In this document: positions 26,074 to 34,076 of the stretch, one piece after another
Numbering within the stretch: the first letter of the stretch is position 1
Layout: every line of letters begins with the position of its first letter
NCBI GenBank assembly: GCA_016716425.1
Contig: JADJWJ010000016.1
Coordinates: 28,264 to 92,263, forward strand
DNA length: 64,000 bases
DNA from: Betaproteobacteria bacterium
GTDB lineage: Bacteria > Pseudomonadota > Gammaproteobacteria > Burkholderiales > Casimicrobiaceae
Direction: 5' to 3'
Notes under the pieces: generated by a model
What the model was told of the DNA's origin: nothing
Database searches by the model: none
What the model saw: only the letters and a program-made list of their open reading frames with translations
Position numbers and translations under genes: made by a program

Positions 26074-26107
26074 GGACCGGGGGTAGGCGGATTCCTACCC
26101 CGGGTCC
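26074..26107. promoter_or_regulatory. 14-bp inverted repeat between two receiver genes
   Basis: GGACCGGGGGTAGG (26074-26087) faces CCTACCCCGGGTCC (26094-26107) with one mismatch and a six-base centre. It has no T-run. It could be a terminator for the kinase operon or a binding site (GGTAGG-N6-CCTACC) controlling the following receiver gene. The remaining 26017-26201 gap shows nothing else. Confidence 0.45.
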
Positions 26108-26201
26108 GGCGGTCGCCGACCCCGCGAATCAGCGGCGCCCGATCGGCGCGATCAGCGCTCGCCGATGGGCGGCGGTCGCGGCGCCGCCGATACTGGTCCT
26201 C

Positions 26202-26585
26202 ATGGCATCCCTCCATCCCAAGGTGTTCATCGTCGATGACTCGCCGTCGATGCGCGTGCGTCTGTCCGAACTCCTGGGCGAGATCGACGGCGTGGACGTC
26301 GTCGGCGAGGCCGGCACGCCGGGCGACGCGATCGCCGGCATCCTCCGCGTCCATCCCCAGTACGTGCTGCTCGACTACCAGCTCGAAGGCGGCACGGGGC
26401 TCGACGTGCTGCGCGCCGTGCATCCGCAGGATCCCGGCGTGGTGTTCATCGTGCTCACCAACCACGCCACGCCGCAGTACCGCAATGCCTGCCTCGAGGC
26501 GGGCGCGCAGCATTTCCTCGACAAGTCGTCCGAGTTCGGCCGCATCAAGGAAGTCATCGCCGGACTCGAGGCCACGCCACACTGA
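26202..26585 (+). CDS. single-domain response regulator (CheY-like receiver)
   Basis: 127 residues, receiver only. Acidic pocket D12-D13 (IVDDSPSMRVRL), phospho-acceptor D58 in LLDYQLEGGTG, Thr86 in VLTNH and K108 in FLDKSSE. There is no output domain. It lies between the NarL-type pair and FNR, so it may modulate kinase flux in the redox block. The partner is unknown. Confidence 0.9.
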   Translation: MASLHPKVFIVDDSPSMRVRLSELLGEIDGVDVVGEAGTPGDAIAGILRVHPQYVLLDYQLEGGTGLDVLRAVHPQDPGVVFIVLTNHATPQYRNACLEAGAQHFLDKSSEFGRIKEVIAGLEATPH

Positions 26586-26615
26586 CGCCCCGCCATGCCG
26601 CCCAAGGAGACGCCG

Positions 26616-27404
26616 ATGGAAGCCATCGCCACCCGTGGCATTGCCCTCCCGGGCGGCCGGCGTGCCGGCGCTCCGCCGCGGCAGCTGCTGCGCGACGTCA
26701 GCGCCGACAGGGGCGCATGCCCGAACTGCAACCTGCTGCGGCTGTGCGTACCGGTCGGCTTCGAGCCGGACGTGCGGCAGCTGGTCGACCAGCTGGTGGC
26801 CAAGCGGATGCGGCTGCGCAAGGGCGACACGCTGTTCCGTCCGGGCGAGCGCTTCACGACGCTCTACGCGATCCGGCTGGGCTCGTGCAAGACGGTGCTC
26901 CTCGCCGAGGACGGCCGCGACCAGGTCTCGGGCTACCACATGGCGGGCGACATCATCGGCACCGACGGCATCGCGCGCGAGTTGCACGAATGCCAGGCGA
27001 TCGCGCTCGAGGACACCGAGGTGTGCGCCATTCCGTTCGCGCGCGTCGAGGAACTGTCGCGCGCGAGCCTGCAGGTGCTGCGCAACGTGCACCGGATGCT
27101 CGCCACCGAGATCGCGCGCGACCGGCACGTGATGCTGATGCTGGGCACGATGCGCGCCGACCAGCGGCTCGCGGCGTTTCTGCTCGACCTCGCGCAGCGT
27201 TACCACGCGCGCGGCTATTCGTCGTCCGAGTACGTGCTGCGGATGACGCGCGACGAGATCGGCAGCTACCTGGGCCTGAAGCTCGAGACGGTCAGCCGCC
27301 TCCTGTCGCGGATGCACCGCGAAGGACTGATCCAGGTGCAGGGCCGCACGATCAAGCTGCTCGACCCCGTCGGCCTCAAGTCGCTCGTCGAAACCAGCCA
27401 GTAG
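26616..27404 (+). CDS. fnr: FNR-type oxygen-sensing transcription regulator
   Basis: 262 residues of the CRP/FNR family. The cluster cysteines match E. coli FNR exactly in spacing: C35-x2-C38-x5-C44 at the N terminus and C137 in EVCAIPF. The cNMP-like barrel spans about 60-180. The DNA-recognition helix reads GLKLETVSRLLSRM, with the E--SR signature that reads TTGAT half-sites. The start at 26616 has AAGGAG six bases upstream. An oxygen-labile [4Fe-4S] switch is inferred from the cysteines. A matching operator is present at 29265-29278. Confidence 0.94.
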   Translation: MEAIATRGIALPGGRRAGAPPRQLLRDVSADRGACPNCNLLRLCVPVGFEPDVRQLVDQLVAKRMRLRKGDTLFRPGERFTTLYAIRLGSCKTVLLAEDGRDQVSGYHMAGDIIGTDGIARELHECQAIALEDTEVCAIPFARVEELSRASLQVLRNVHRMLATEIARDRHVMLMLGTMRADQRLAAFLLDLAQRYHARGYSSSEYVLRMTRDEIGSYLGLKLETVSRLLSRMHREGLIQVQGRTIKLLDPVGLKSLVETSQ

Positions 27405-27414
27405 GGCGGACGTC

Positions 27415-28401
27415 GTGCGCGCGATGGTGCTGCGCACGCCGGGAACGGCGCTCGCGCTCGCGGAACTCCCCGCTCCCGTCGCCGGCCCCGGCGATGTGCT
27501 GGTGCGCGTGCACGCGTGCGGCGTGTGCCGGACCGACCTGCACGTCGTCGACGGCGAACTGCCGGACGCGCATTCGCCGATCGTGCCCGGGCACGAGATC
27601 GTCGGCGCCGTCGCGGCGACCGGGGCGGACGTCACCGGGTTCGCGCTCGGCGACCGCGTCGGGGTGCCGTGGCTGGCGCGCACCTGCGGGACCTGCGCGT
27701 TCTGCCGGACCGGCCGCGAGAATCTCTGCGAGTCCGCCGCGTTCACCGGCTGCACGGTGAACGGCGGCTACGCCGAGTACGTGGTCGCGGACGCGCGCTT
27801 TTGCTTCCCGCTGCCGGCGGGATTCTCCGACGTGGAACTCGCGCCATGGCTGTGCGCCGGGCTCATCGGTCACCGGGCCCTCCGCATGGCCGGCGACGCC
27901 CGGCGGATCGGCATCTACGGCTTCGGCGCTGCCGCCCACATCGTCGCGCAGGTCGCGCGGCACGAAGGGCGCGAAGTGCACGCGTTCACCCGCCCCGGCG
28001 ACTCAGCGGCGCAGGCCTTCGCGCGCACGCTCGGCGCAACGTGGGTGGGCGGCAGCGACGAGCGACCGCCGGCCCCGCTCGATGCCGCGCTGCTGTTCGC
28101 GCCGGTCGGTGCGCTCGTGCCCAAGGCGCTCGCCGACCTCGCGCGCGGCGGCACCGTGGTATGCGCCGGCATCCACATGAGCGACATACCCGCGTTTCCC
28201 TACGCGATCCTGTGGCACGAGCGTCGCATCGTGTCCGTGGCCAACCTGACGCGTGCGGACGGCGAGGCGTTCATCGCGCTGGCGGCACGGATCCCGATCC
28301 GGACGGAAACCACCGCGTATCCGCTCGAGCGCGCGAACGACGCGCTCGCCGACCTCGAGCACGGCGCTCTTACCGGTGCCGCCGTGCTCGTCGTCGACTA
28401 G
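27415..28401 (+). CDS. zinc-dependent alcohol dehydrogenase
   Basis: 328 residues, medium-chain dehydrogenase. Catalytic zinc site in HACGVCRTDLH and GHEIVG; structural zinc site in CGTCAFCRTGRENLC; nucleotide-binding glycine segment IYGFGAAAHIVAQ. The GTG at 27415 is ten bases after the fnr stop with GGGCGGA before it, so fnr and this gene probably share a transcript; an ATG at 27424 is the alternative. Genes of this subfamily often sit in Anr/FNR-linked clusters with Usp and CBS proteins. Confidence 0.9.
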   Translation: MRAMVLRTPGTALALAELPAPVAGPGDVLVRVHACGVCRTDLHVVDGELPDAHSPIVPGHEIVGAVAATGADVTGFALGDRVGVPWLARTCGTCAFCRTGRENLCESAAFTGCTVNGGYAEYVVADARFCFPLPAGFSDVELAPWLCAGLIGHRALRMAGDARRIGIYGFGAAAHIVAQVARHEGREVHAFTRPGDSAAQAFARTLGATWVGGSDERPPAPLDAALLFAPVGALVPKALADLARGGTVVCAGIHMSDIPAFPYAILWHERRIVSVANLTRADGEAFIALAARIPIRTETTAYPLERANDALADLEHGALTGAAVLVVD

Positions 28402-28720
28402 GCGGGGAGCTTCAATGCGTTGTTTCTGTTTGGCATGCGGGGTGCGTGGGGGGGGCGTCGGGCCGGGGCTGGGTCCCGCCCCGCGGGGAGACGGCCCAGG
28501 CTCGTGCGACTGGGACACAACGTCCTGAATCCCCACAACGAGGCTCAATCAGCCCCCACGCTCGCTGCGCTGCCTGCCCCCCGCGGGGGCAGGTCAGCCG
28601 CTCGGGGCGGCCCGTCGCGGCGGAGACGGCCCCCACGCTCGCTGCGCTGCCTGCCCCCCGCGGGGGCAGGTCAGCCGCTCGGGGCGGCCCGTCGCGGCTG
28701 ACAGGTTTGCGGCGGCCGCG
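28402..28720. repeat. intergenic region with two perfect 69-bp direct repeats
   Basis: Copies at 28552-28620 and 28629-28697 are identical and separated by eight bases (CGGAGACG). Each holds a strong hairpin, CCTGCCCC/GGGGCAGG with a five-base loop. The first 150 bases of the gap are G-rich with no gene. The repeats lie between convergent genes (alcohol dehydrogenase and CBS protein) and may be extragenic repeats that end transcription. Confidence 0.85.
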
Positions 28721-29170
28721 CTACTTGCGTACCTGCACCTCGATGTGCCGCTCGCGCCGCGGCAGTTCGGACAGCGCGGCCAGCGGCACGGCGAGTTGCC
28801 GCAGCATGTCGTCGGCCGACACGATGCCGACCAGTGCGCCCTTGGCGTCGACGACCGGCACGCGGCGAATGCCGTGCTGTGTCATCAGACGCACCGTGTC
28901 GGTGTAGCTGCGGTCCTCGCGGACGCTCACCACCGCGCGCTGCAGGAGGTCGCCGACCTTGAGCATCCGCGGATCCACGCCGGCGGCGATCACTTCGACC
29001 ACGACGTCGCGGTCGGTCACGATGCCCACCGGGATTCGCCCGCCGCCGGTGTCGTCGATGACGACGACGTCGCCGACGTGGTGCTCGCGCATCAGCGCGG
29101 CGGCGGTGGTGATCGTGTCGGAGCGCGTGACGGTGACGACGTTGCGAACGCAGAAATCCTTGATGGTCAT
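28721..29170 (-). CDS. CBS-domain pair protein
   Basis: 149 residues made of two CBS motifs in tandem: TIKDFCVRNVVTV to VGIVTDRDVVVEV, then VGDLLQRAVVSV to VGIVSADDMLRQL. Such free-standing Bateman modules bind adenosine nucleotides and act as energy sensors. The ATG at 29170 has GAGGA about five bases upstream. It is divergent from the phosphoribosyltransferase, with an FNR-type palindrome 95 bases upstream of the start codon and a -10-like element positioned for FNR activation. Confidence 0.9.
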   Translation of the reverse strand: MTIKDFCVRNVVTVTRSDTITTAAALMREHHVGDVVVIDDTGGGRIPVGIVTDRDVVVEVIAAGVDPRMLKVGDLLQRAVVSVREDRSYTDTVRLMTQHGIRRVPVVDAKGALVGIVSADDMLRQLAVPLAALSELPRRERHIEVQVRK

Positions 29171-29237
29171 GACAGTCCTCGCATGGCAGGCTTCGTTCCA
29201 GCCGCCCGGTTCGGGCACCGGCCGCGCCCGCGCCTTC

Positions 29238-29306
29238 ACCTTAGACGATGCGTGCCGAGACGCGTTGACGCCGGTCAACACCGGGCCTGCCTTGGCGGAT
29301 TAGATT
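29238..29306. promoter_or_regulatory. bidirectional FNR-type promoter region
   Basis: The perfect palindrome TTGACGCCGGTCAA (29265-29278) has the TTGAY-N4-RTCAA form of FNR/Anr sites. On the minus strand TAAGGT (29243-29238) and on the plus strand TAGATT (29301-29306) are centred 31 and 32 bases from its centre, the spacing of class II FNR-activated promoters. It should drive both the CBS gene and the phosphoribosyltransferase-reductase operon under low oxygen. Activation itself is inferred. Confidence 0.65.
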
Positions 29307-29365
29307 CAATGCAGGCGCAGGGAGACCGGCGCGAGCCGGCGCGCCGCCGACGGAGTGCCCGGCAA

Positions 29366-30022
29366 TTGATCTACCGCGACCGCATCGAAGCCGCCGAACG
29401 GCTGGCGCAGGCGCTCTCCGCCTGGCGCGGCAGGCAGCCATTGGTAATGGCGATCCCGCGTGGCGCGGTGCCGATGGGCAAGCTGATCGCTCAACGACTC
29501 GGCGGCGAACTCGACGTCGTGCTGACACGCAAGCTGCACGCGCCCGGCAATCCGGAGTACGCGATCGGCGCCGTCGACGAGTCCGGGTGGACCTACGTCA
29601 CCGAGTACGCCAAAGCGGCGGGCGCCACCCCCGACTACCTGCGCGCGCAGGTCGCGGCCGAGATGGCGACGATGCGCCGCCGGCGCGCCGAGTACACGCC
29701 CGCGCGCGCGCCGGTCGACCCGGCGGGGCGCGTGGTGATCGTCGTCGACGACGGACTCGCGACCGGCGCGACGATGGTCGCTGCGCTGCACATGCTGCGC
29801 GCGCGGCATCCGCAGCGGCTCGTCTGCGCGGTGCCGGTGGCCTCGCCGCAGGCGGTGGACAAGGTCAGCGCCTACGCGGACGAAGTTGTCTGCCCGCTGG
29901 TGACCGCGGACTTCTACGCCGTGGGTCAGTTCTATCGGCGCTTCGACCAGGTCGAAGACGCCGAGGTCGTCGCGCTGCTGCGGGACGACGGCGATGCCGC
30001 AGCCGGCGGCGCGCAGCGATGA
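29366..30022 (+). CDS. phosphoribosyltransferase family protein
   Basis: 218 residues from a TTG at 29366. The PRTase signature VIVVDDGLATGATM binds PRPP. The opening IYRDRIEAAERLAQAL matches where homologues begin. I prefer TTG 29366 (GGAG ten bases upstream) to the in-frame ATG at 29309, because the predicted FNR-dependent transcript would start near 29313, after that ATG. These proteins often lie beside Usp/CBS genes in dormancy or anaerobic regulons; the substrate is unknown. The stop overlaps the reductase start by four bases. Confidence 0.85.
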   Translation: MIYRDRIEAAERLAQALSAWRGRQPLVMAIPRGAVPMGKLIAQRLGGELDVVLTRKLHAPGNPEYAIGAVDESGWTYVTEYAKAAGATPDYLRAQVAAEMATMRRRRAEYTPARAPVDPAGRVVIVVDDGLATGATMVAALHMLRARHPQRLVCAVPVASPQAVDKVSAYADEVVCPLVTADFYAVGQFYRRFDQVEDAEVVALLRDDGDAAAGGAQR

Positions 30023-31809
30023 CGTCCGCGGTCCCCGCCGATTTGTCCGCTCACCTGTGGGAAACCCGCTATCGGGCGGCCGGCCCCGACGGGACCGTCG
30101 ACGCCAACCTCGACGCGACGTGGCGGCGGGTCGCGAACGCGCTCGCCGCTGCCGAGCCGCGCCGGCGCGAGCACTGGGCGCGCGCGTTCCACCGGGCACT
30201 GGCCGACTTCCGCTTCCTCCCAGGCGGGCGCATCCTGGCGGGTGCGGGAACGCGAAGGCACGTGACGCTTCTCAACTGCTTCGTCATGGGTACGCTCGGC
30301 GACTCGCTGCACGGCATCTTCCGGGGGCTCGCGGAAGGCGCACTGACGATGCAGCAGGGCGGCGGCATCGGCGTCGACTTCTCGCCGCTGCGTCCGCGCG
30401 GGTCGCGCGCCGGGGCGTCGGGTGCGATCGCGTCGGGCCCGGTGTCGTTCATGCACATCTGGGACAGCATGTGCGCGACGCTGCTGTCGACCGGGGCGCG
30501 GCGCGGCGCGATGATGGGCACGCTGCGCTGCGACCACCCGGACATCGAGGAATTCGTCGAGGCGAAGCGCGACGGGCGCGTGCTGCGGCGCTTCAACCTG
30601 TCGGTGCTGGTCACCGACGCTTTCATGGACGCCGTCGCCCGCGACGAGCCCTGGCCGCTCGTGCATCCGGCGAAGGCTCCGGGCCCGCAAGGCGAAGTCG
30701 TCGAGCGCGCGTGGCCGGGACAGGCAGGACCGGTGCGCTGCCATGTATACCGCAGGGTCCGGGCGCGCGCGCTGTGGGAGCGGATCGTGCGCGCCGCGTA
30801 CGCCTGCGCGGAGCCTGGCGTGCTCTTCATCGACCGCATCCAGCGGACGAATCCGCTCGCCTACGCGGAGATCATCGCGGCCACCAATCCGTGCGGCGAG
30901 GTGCCGCTGCCGGCGTACGGCGCGTGCGACTTGGGCTCGATCAACCTGACGCGGTTCGTGCGCGCGCCGTTCGCCGCGGAGGCCGCGTTGGACCTGGGCG
31001 GCGTCGCCGAGCTGGCCGGGGTGGCCGTGCGGATGCTGGACGACGTCTACGATGTTTCCCGCTTTCCGCTGCGCCGGCAGCGCGAGGTCGCGCTGCGCTC
31101 GCGCCGGCTGGGACTCGGGGTCACGGGCCTTGCCGACGCCTTCATCATGCTCGGCATCACGTACGGCTCGGCGGCGTCGGTCGCGCTCGCGGGCGAGATC
31201 ATGCGCACGATCCGCGACGCCGCCTACCGGGCGTCGGTCGCGCTCGCGCGCGAGAAGGGGCCGTTCCCGGCCTTTGCCGCCGCCGCGCACGGGCGCGGCG
31301 AGTTCGTGCGCGCGCTGCCGCCGGATGTCGTGCGCGCGATCCGGCGTCACGGGTTGCGCAACAGCCACCTGACGGCCATCGCGCCGACCGGCACGATCAG
31401 CCTGCTGGCGGGCAACGTCTCGAGCGGGCTCGAGCCGGCGTACGCGTTCGCGATGCACCGGACCGTCGAGACGACCGCCGGCGCGCCGGCGACCTTCGCC
31501 GTCGAGGACTACGCGTACCGGCGGTTTCGCGAAACGTTCGGCGCGCATGCGCCGCTGCCCCCGGCGTTCGTGGCCGCGGCCTCGGTCGCGCCGCGCGACC
31601 AGCTCGCCGTGCAGGCGGCGCTGCAGCCGTTCGTCGACAACGCGATCGCGAAGACGGTCAACGTGCCGGTCGACTGCAGCTTCGGCGCCTTCCGGACCGT
31701 CTACGACGACGCGTATCGGCTGGGCCTCAAGGGCTGCGCGGCGTTCCGTCCGAATCCGGTGACCGGGGCCATTCTCGTGCCGCGCGAGCCGGGTGCCGCG
31801 CCGGCTTGA
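30019..31809 (+). CDS. nrdJ: adenosylcobalamin-dependent (class II) ribonucleotide reductase
   Basis: 596 residues. Active-site residues align with class II enzymes: redox Cys C87 in LLNCFV, radical Cys C292 and E294 in NPCGEVPLP, and the second redox Cys C303 in GACDLGSINL, spaced 11 from C292 as in the Thermotoga enzyme. APTGTISLLAG is conserved. The chain ends shortly after GLKGCAAFRP with no C-terminal CxxC tail or TSCPD module, so re-reduction may use another route. Being oxygen-independent and B12-dependent, it fits DNA synthesis under low oxygen. It is translationally coupled to the phosphoribosyltransferase. Confidence 0.92.
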   Translation: MTSAVPADLSAHLWETRYRAAGPDGTVDANLDATWRRVANALAAAEPRRREHWARAFHRALADFRFLPGGRILAGAGTRRHVTLLNCFVMGTLGDSLHGIFRGLAEGALTMQQGGGIGVDFSPLRPRGSRAGASGAIASGPVSFMHIWDSMCATLLSTGARRGAMMGTLRCDHPDIEEFVEAKRDGRVLRRFNLSVLVTDAFMDAVARDEPWPLVHPAKAPGPQGEVVERAWPGQAGPVRCHVYRRVRARALWERIVRAAYACAEPGVLFIDRIQRTNPLAYAEIIAATNPCGEVPLPAYGACDLGSINLTRFVRAPFAAEAALDLGGVAELAGVAVRMLDDVYDVSRFPLRRQREVALRSRRLGLGVTGLADAFIMLGITYGSAASVALAGEIMRTIRDAAYRASVALAREKGPFPAFAAAAHGRGEFVRALPPDVVRAIRRHGLRNSHLTAIAPTGTISLLAGNVSSGLEPAYAFAMHRTVETTAGAPATFAVEDYAYRRFRETFGAHAPLPPAFVAAASVAPRDQLAVQAALQPFVDNAIAKTVNVPVDCSFGAFRTVYDDAYRLGLKGCAAFRPNPVTGAILVPREPGAAPA

Positions 31810-31889
31810 CGCGCGCTCGCGCGTCTGTCGCACCGGCCCGCTTTCGGGGCAACTGCGCAAACCGAGCCTGCGTTCGGCCTTGCCTCGCA

Positions 31890-31905
31890 TCCCCGCGAGC
31901 GGGGA
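31890..31905. terminator. hairpin between convergent nrdJ and cytochrome genes
   Basis: TCCCCGCGAGCGGGGA, a perfect seven-base stem in the 111-base gap between convergent genes. No T-run follows on either strand, so termination is only suggested by position. Confidence 0.35.
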
Positions 31906-31920
31906 AGGGGCGGGAGCGTG

Positions 31921-32232
31921 CTATTCATTCACCGCGATAATGGCACGCGTCATCGCCTCGGCATCGGCGCGCGACACCTCCGGGTGCGGGGGCATGTGCC
32001 ACAGCCCGCCGCCCCGCGCCCCGACACGGATTTTCGCGGCGACGATCGCGTACGCCTGCTTCTGGTGCCGATAGTGGTCGGCGATCGCGGCGTACGACGG
32101 CCCGGCGAGCGGCTCGTGCGCGGCGTGGCAGACGTTGCACCGGTACCGCTCGAGCAGCTGCTGCGGATCGGCCGCCGCGGCGGCGGTCGCGCCCGCGAGG
32201 GAGGCGGCAAGAACGACGACGATGGCCTTCAC
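31921..32232 (-). CDS. small c-type cytochrome
   Basis: 103 residues from a GTG at 32232 with GGAG upstream. Sec signal peptide to about residue 21, haem-binding CNVCH (C32, C35, H36), and a likely sixth ligand M80 in LWHMPPHPEV. This is a class I monohaem cytochrome of the periplasm, an electron carrier for a terminal oxidase or reductase not in the window. It lies in the redox block and could be under FNR, but no box is seen near it. Confidence 0.9.
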   Translation of the reverse strand: MKAIVVVLAASLAGATAAAAADPQQLLERYRCNVCHAAHEPLAGPSYAAIADHYRHQKQAYAIVAAKIRVGARGGGLWHMPPHPEVSRADAEAMTRAIIAVNE

Positions 32233-32649
32233 GATCGGGCTCCGGAATCAGACGCGCGGACGCGGCCCTGGTCAGCCACGGCGACGGACGAATTGGTCGT
32301 GGAGAACGCCGAATACGCCGGGAGAGTCGTCACGGCGGAGCGGCTCCTCGCATGCGGACCGATTGTAGCGGGCCCGGCGCCGGCGGCGAGCCTGACCCTG
32401 CGACACCCGTGGTCCATCTCGTTGACCTGCGCCTCCCGCACCGTTCACGCGAGTCTCCGTTCGGTCGCCATGCGCTCGCGACGGCGCCTGCGAACCATCG
32501 CGGTCGCGCGCGTTCGGGCCTTCAGCGTGCATGATCGCGCGATCGCCTCCGCGGCAGGTTGACGTGGCGCAAACGTCGCCGCGCCGCGTACCATAGCGCC
32601 CGGGCGCCGGATCCACCGCAACCGCGCCCTCGAACCACGCACGCACGCG
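32233..32649. other. 417-bp divergent intergenic region
   Basis: It separates the cytochrome gene (minus) from the beta-CASP gene (plus). I see no convincing small gene or RNA. A degenerate FNR-like sequence, TTGACGTGGCGCAA (32559-32572), has one good half-site only and no well-placed -10, so it is not called as an operator. Confidence 0.5.
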
Positions 32650-34011
32650 ATGCAGATCACTTTCCTCGGCGCGACGCGCACGGTCACCGGCGCCAAGTAC
32701 CTCGTCGAGGACGGGGCCACGCGGATTCTCGTCGACTGCGGCCTGTTCCAGGGCGAGAAGGCGCTGCGCCTGCGCAACTGGGCGCCGCTGCCGGTGCCGC
32801 CGCACACGCTGTCGGCGGTCGTGCTCACGCACGCGCATCTCGACCACTCGGGCTACGTGCCGCTGCTGGTCCAGCGCGGCTTCCGGGGCGCGATCCACTG
32901 CAGCGAGGGTACGCACGAGCTCTGCCGGATCCTGCTGCCGGACAGCGGCCGCCTGCAGGAAGAGGAGGCGGCATTCGCGAATCGGCACGGGTACTCCAAG
33001 CACGCGCCGGCGCTGCCGCTCTACACGGAAGCGCAGGCCCAGCGCAGCCTCGGGCGGTTCGTGTCGGCGGCCTTCGACCGCGACGTCGAAGTGGCGCCGC
33101 ACGCCCATGTGCGCTTCCGTCCGGCCGGGCACATCCTCGGGGCGTCGCTGGTCACGCTGACCGTGCGCGACACGACGATCGTGTTCACCGGCGACCTCGG
33201 CCGGCCGCACGATCCGGTCATGCGCCCGCCAGCGACGATCGCCTCGGCTGACTATCTGGTGGTCGAATCGACCTACGGCGACCGCCTGCACGAGCCGGGC
33301 GATCCGACGCAGGCGCTTGCCGATGTCGTCAACCGGACGATCGCGCGTGGCGGCAAGGTCGTGATCCCGTCGTTCGCGGTCGGACGCGCGCAGGCGCTGC
33401 TGCACGCACTGGCGTGCCTGAAGGCGAAGGGCGCCGTCCCGCCCGCCGTTCCGGTGTACCTGGACAGCCCGATGGCCACGGACGTCACCGCGCTGTACGT
33501 GCGCCTGCGCAGGCAGCATCGATTGTCCGCCGAACAGTGCGCGGCGATCGGGCGGTCGGCGCACCTCGTGACCACGCCCGCGCAGTCGCGCGCGCTCGAC
33601 CTGCAGCGGCTGCCGATGGTCATCATCGCCGCCAGCGGCATGGCCACCGGCGGCCGCGTGCTGCACCACCTGCGCGCCCTTGCCGGCGACCCGCGCAACA
33701 CGATCCTGTTCTCGGGCTACCAGGCCAGCGGCACGCGGGGCGCCGCGATCGTGAGCGGCGCGCCGGAGGTGAAGATGCTCGGTCAGTGGGTACCGATCCG
33801 GGCGGAGGTGGCGACGCTGCAGGGCCTGTCGGCGCACGCGGACCATGCGGAGATCCTGCAGTGGCTGCGCGGGTTCGATCGCGCGCCGAAGACCACGTTC
33901 GTCACGCACGGCGAGGCGACCGCCGCCGACGCGCTGCGGCAGCGGATCGTCGCCGCGCTCGGCTGGAAAGTCGAGGTTCCCGATTACCTGCAGGCGGTGA
34001 GCCTCGACTGA
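32650..34011 (+). CDS. MBL-fold beta-CASP RNA-processing nuclease-like protein
   Basis: 453 residues. Metallo-beta-lactamase core HAHLDHSGY, with PAGHILGA and FTGDLG providing further metal ligands. The inserted beta-CASP domain (ESTYGDRLH onward), IIAASGMATGGR and the closing LSAHADHAE are hallmarks of CPSF73-like bacterial exonucleases/ribonucleases. It is cytosolic. Such genes recur beside Usp, PRTase and CBS genes in anaerobic regulons. The RNA target is not known. Confidence 0.92.
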   Translation: MQITFLGATRTVTGAKYLVEDGATRILVDCGLFQGEKALRLRNWAPLPVPPHTLSAVVLTHAHLDHSGYVPLLVQRGFRGAIHCSEGTHELCRILLPDSGRLQEEEAAFANRHGYSKHAPALPLYTEAQAQRSLGRFVSAAFDRDVEVAPHAHVRFRPAGHILGASLVTLTVRDTTIVFTGDLGRPHDPVMRPPATIASADYLVVESTYGDRLHEPGDPTQALADVVNRTIARGGKVVIPSFAVGRAQALLHALACLKAKGAVPPAVPVYLDSPMATDVTALYVRLRRQHRLSAEQCAAIGRSAHLVTTPAQSRALDLQRLPMVIIAASGMATGGRVLHHLRALAGDPRNTILFSGYQASGTRGAAIVSGAPEVKMLGQWVPIRAEVATLQGLSAHADHAEILQWLRGFDRAPKTTFVTHGEATAADALRQRIVAALGWKVEVPDYLQAVSLD

Positions 34012-34076
34012 AGGGCGCCCGACGCTGCGCGCACGATTGACGCGCGCCGCCGTCGGCACCATCATGCGCGCCGACC

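Noticed and set aside
28552..28697. Two identical repeats considered as a minimal CRISPR
   Set aside because: The repeats are 69 bases with an eight-base spacer, only two copies, and no cas gene is near.
29309..30022. ATG at 29309 as the phosphoribosyltransferase start
   Set aside because: It gives an Arg-rich extension not expected in the family and lies before the transcript start implied by the FNR site. TTG 29366 fits both.
32559..32572. TTGACGTGGCGCAA as a second FNR operator
   Set aside because: Only one half-site matches and no -10 lies at the right distance.
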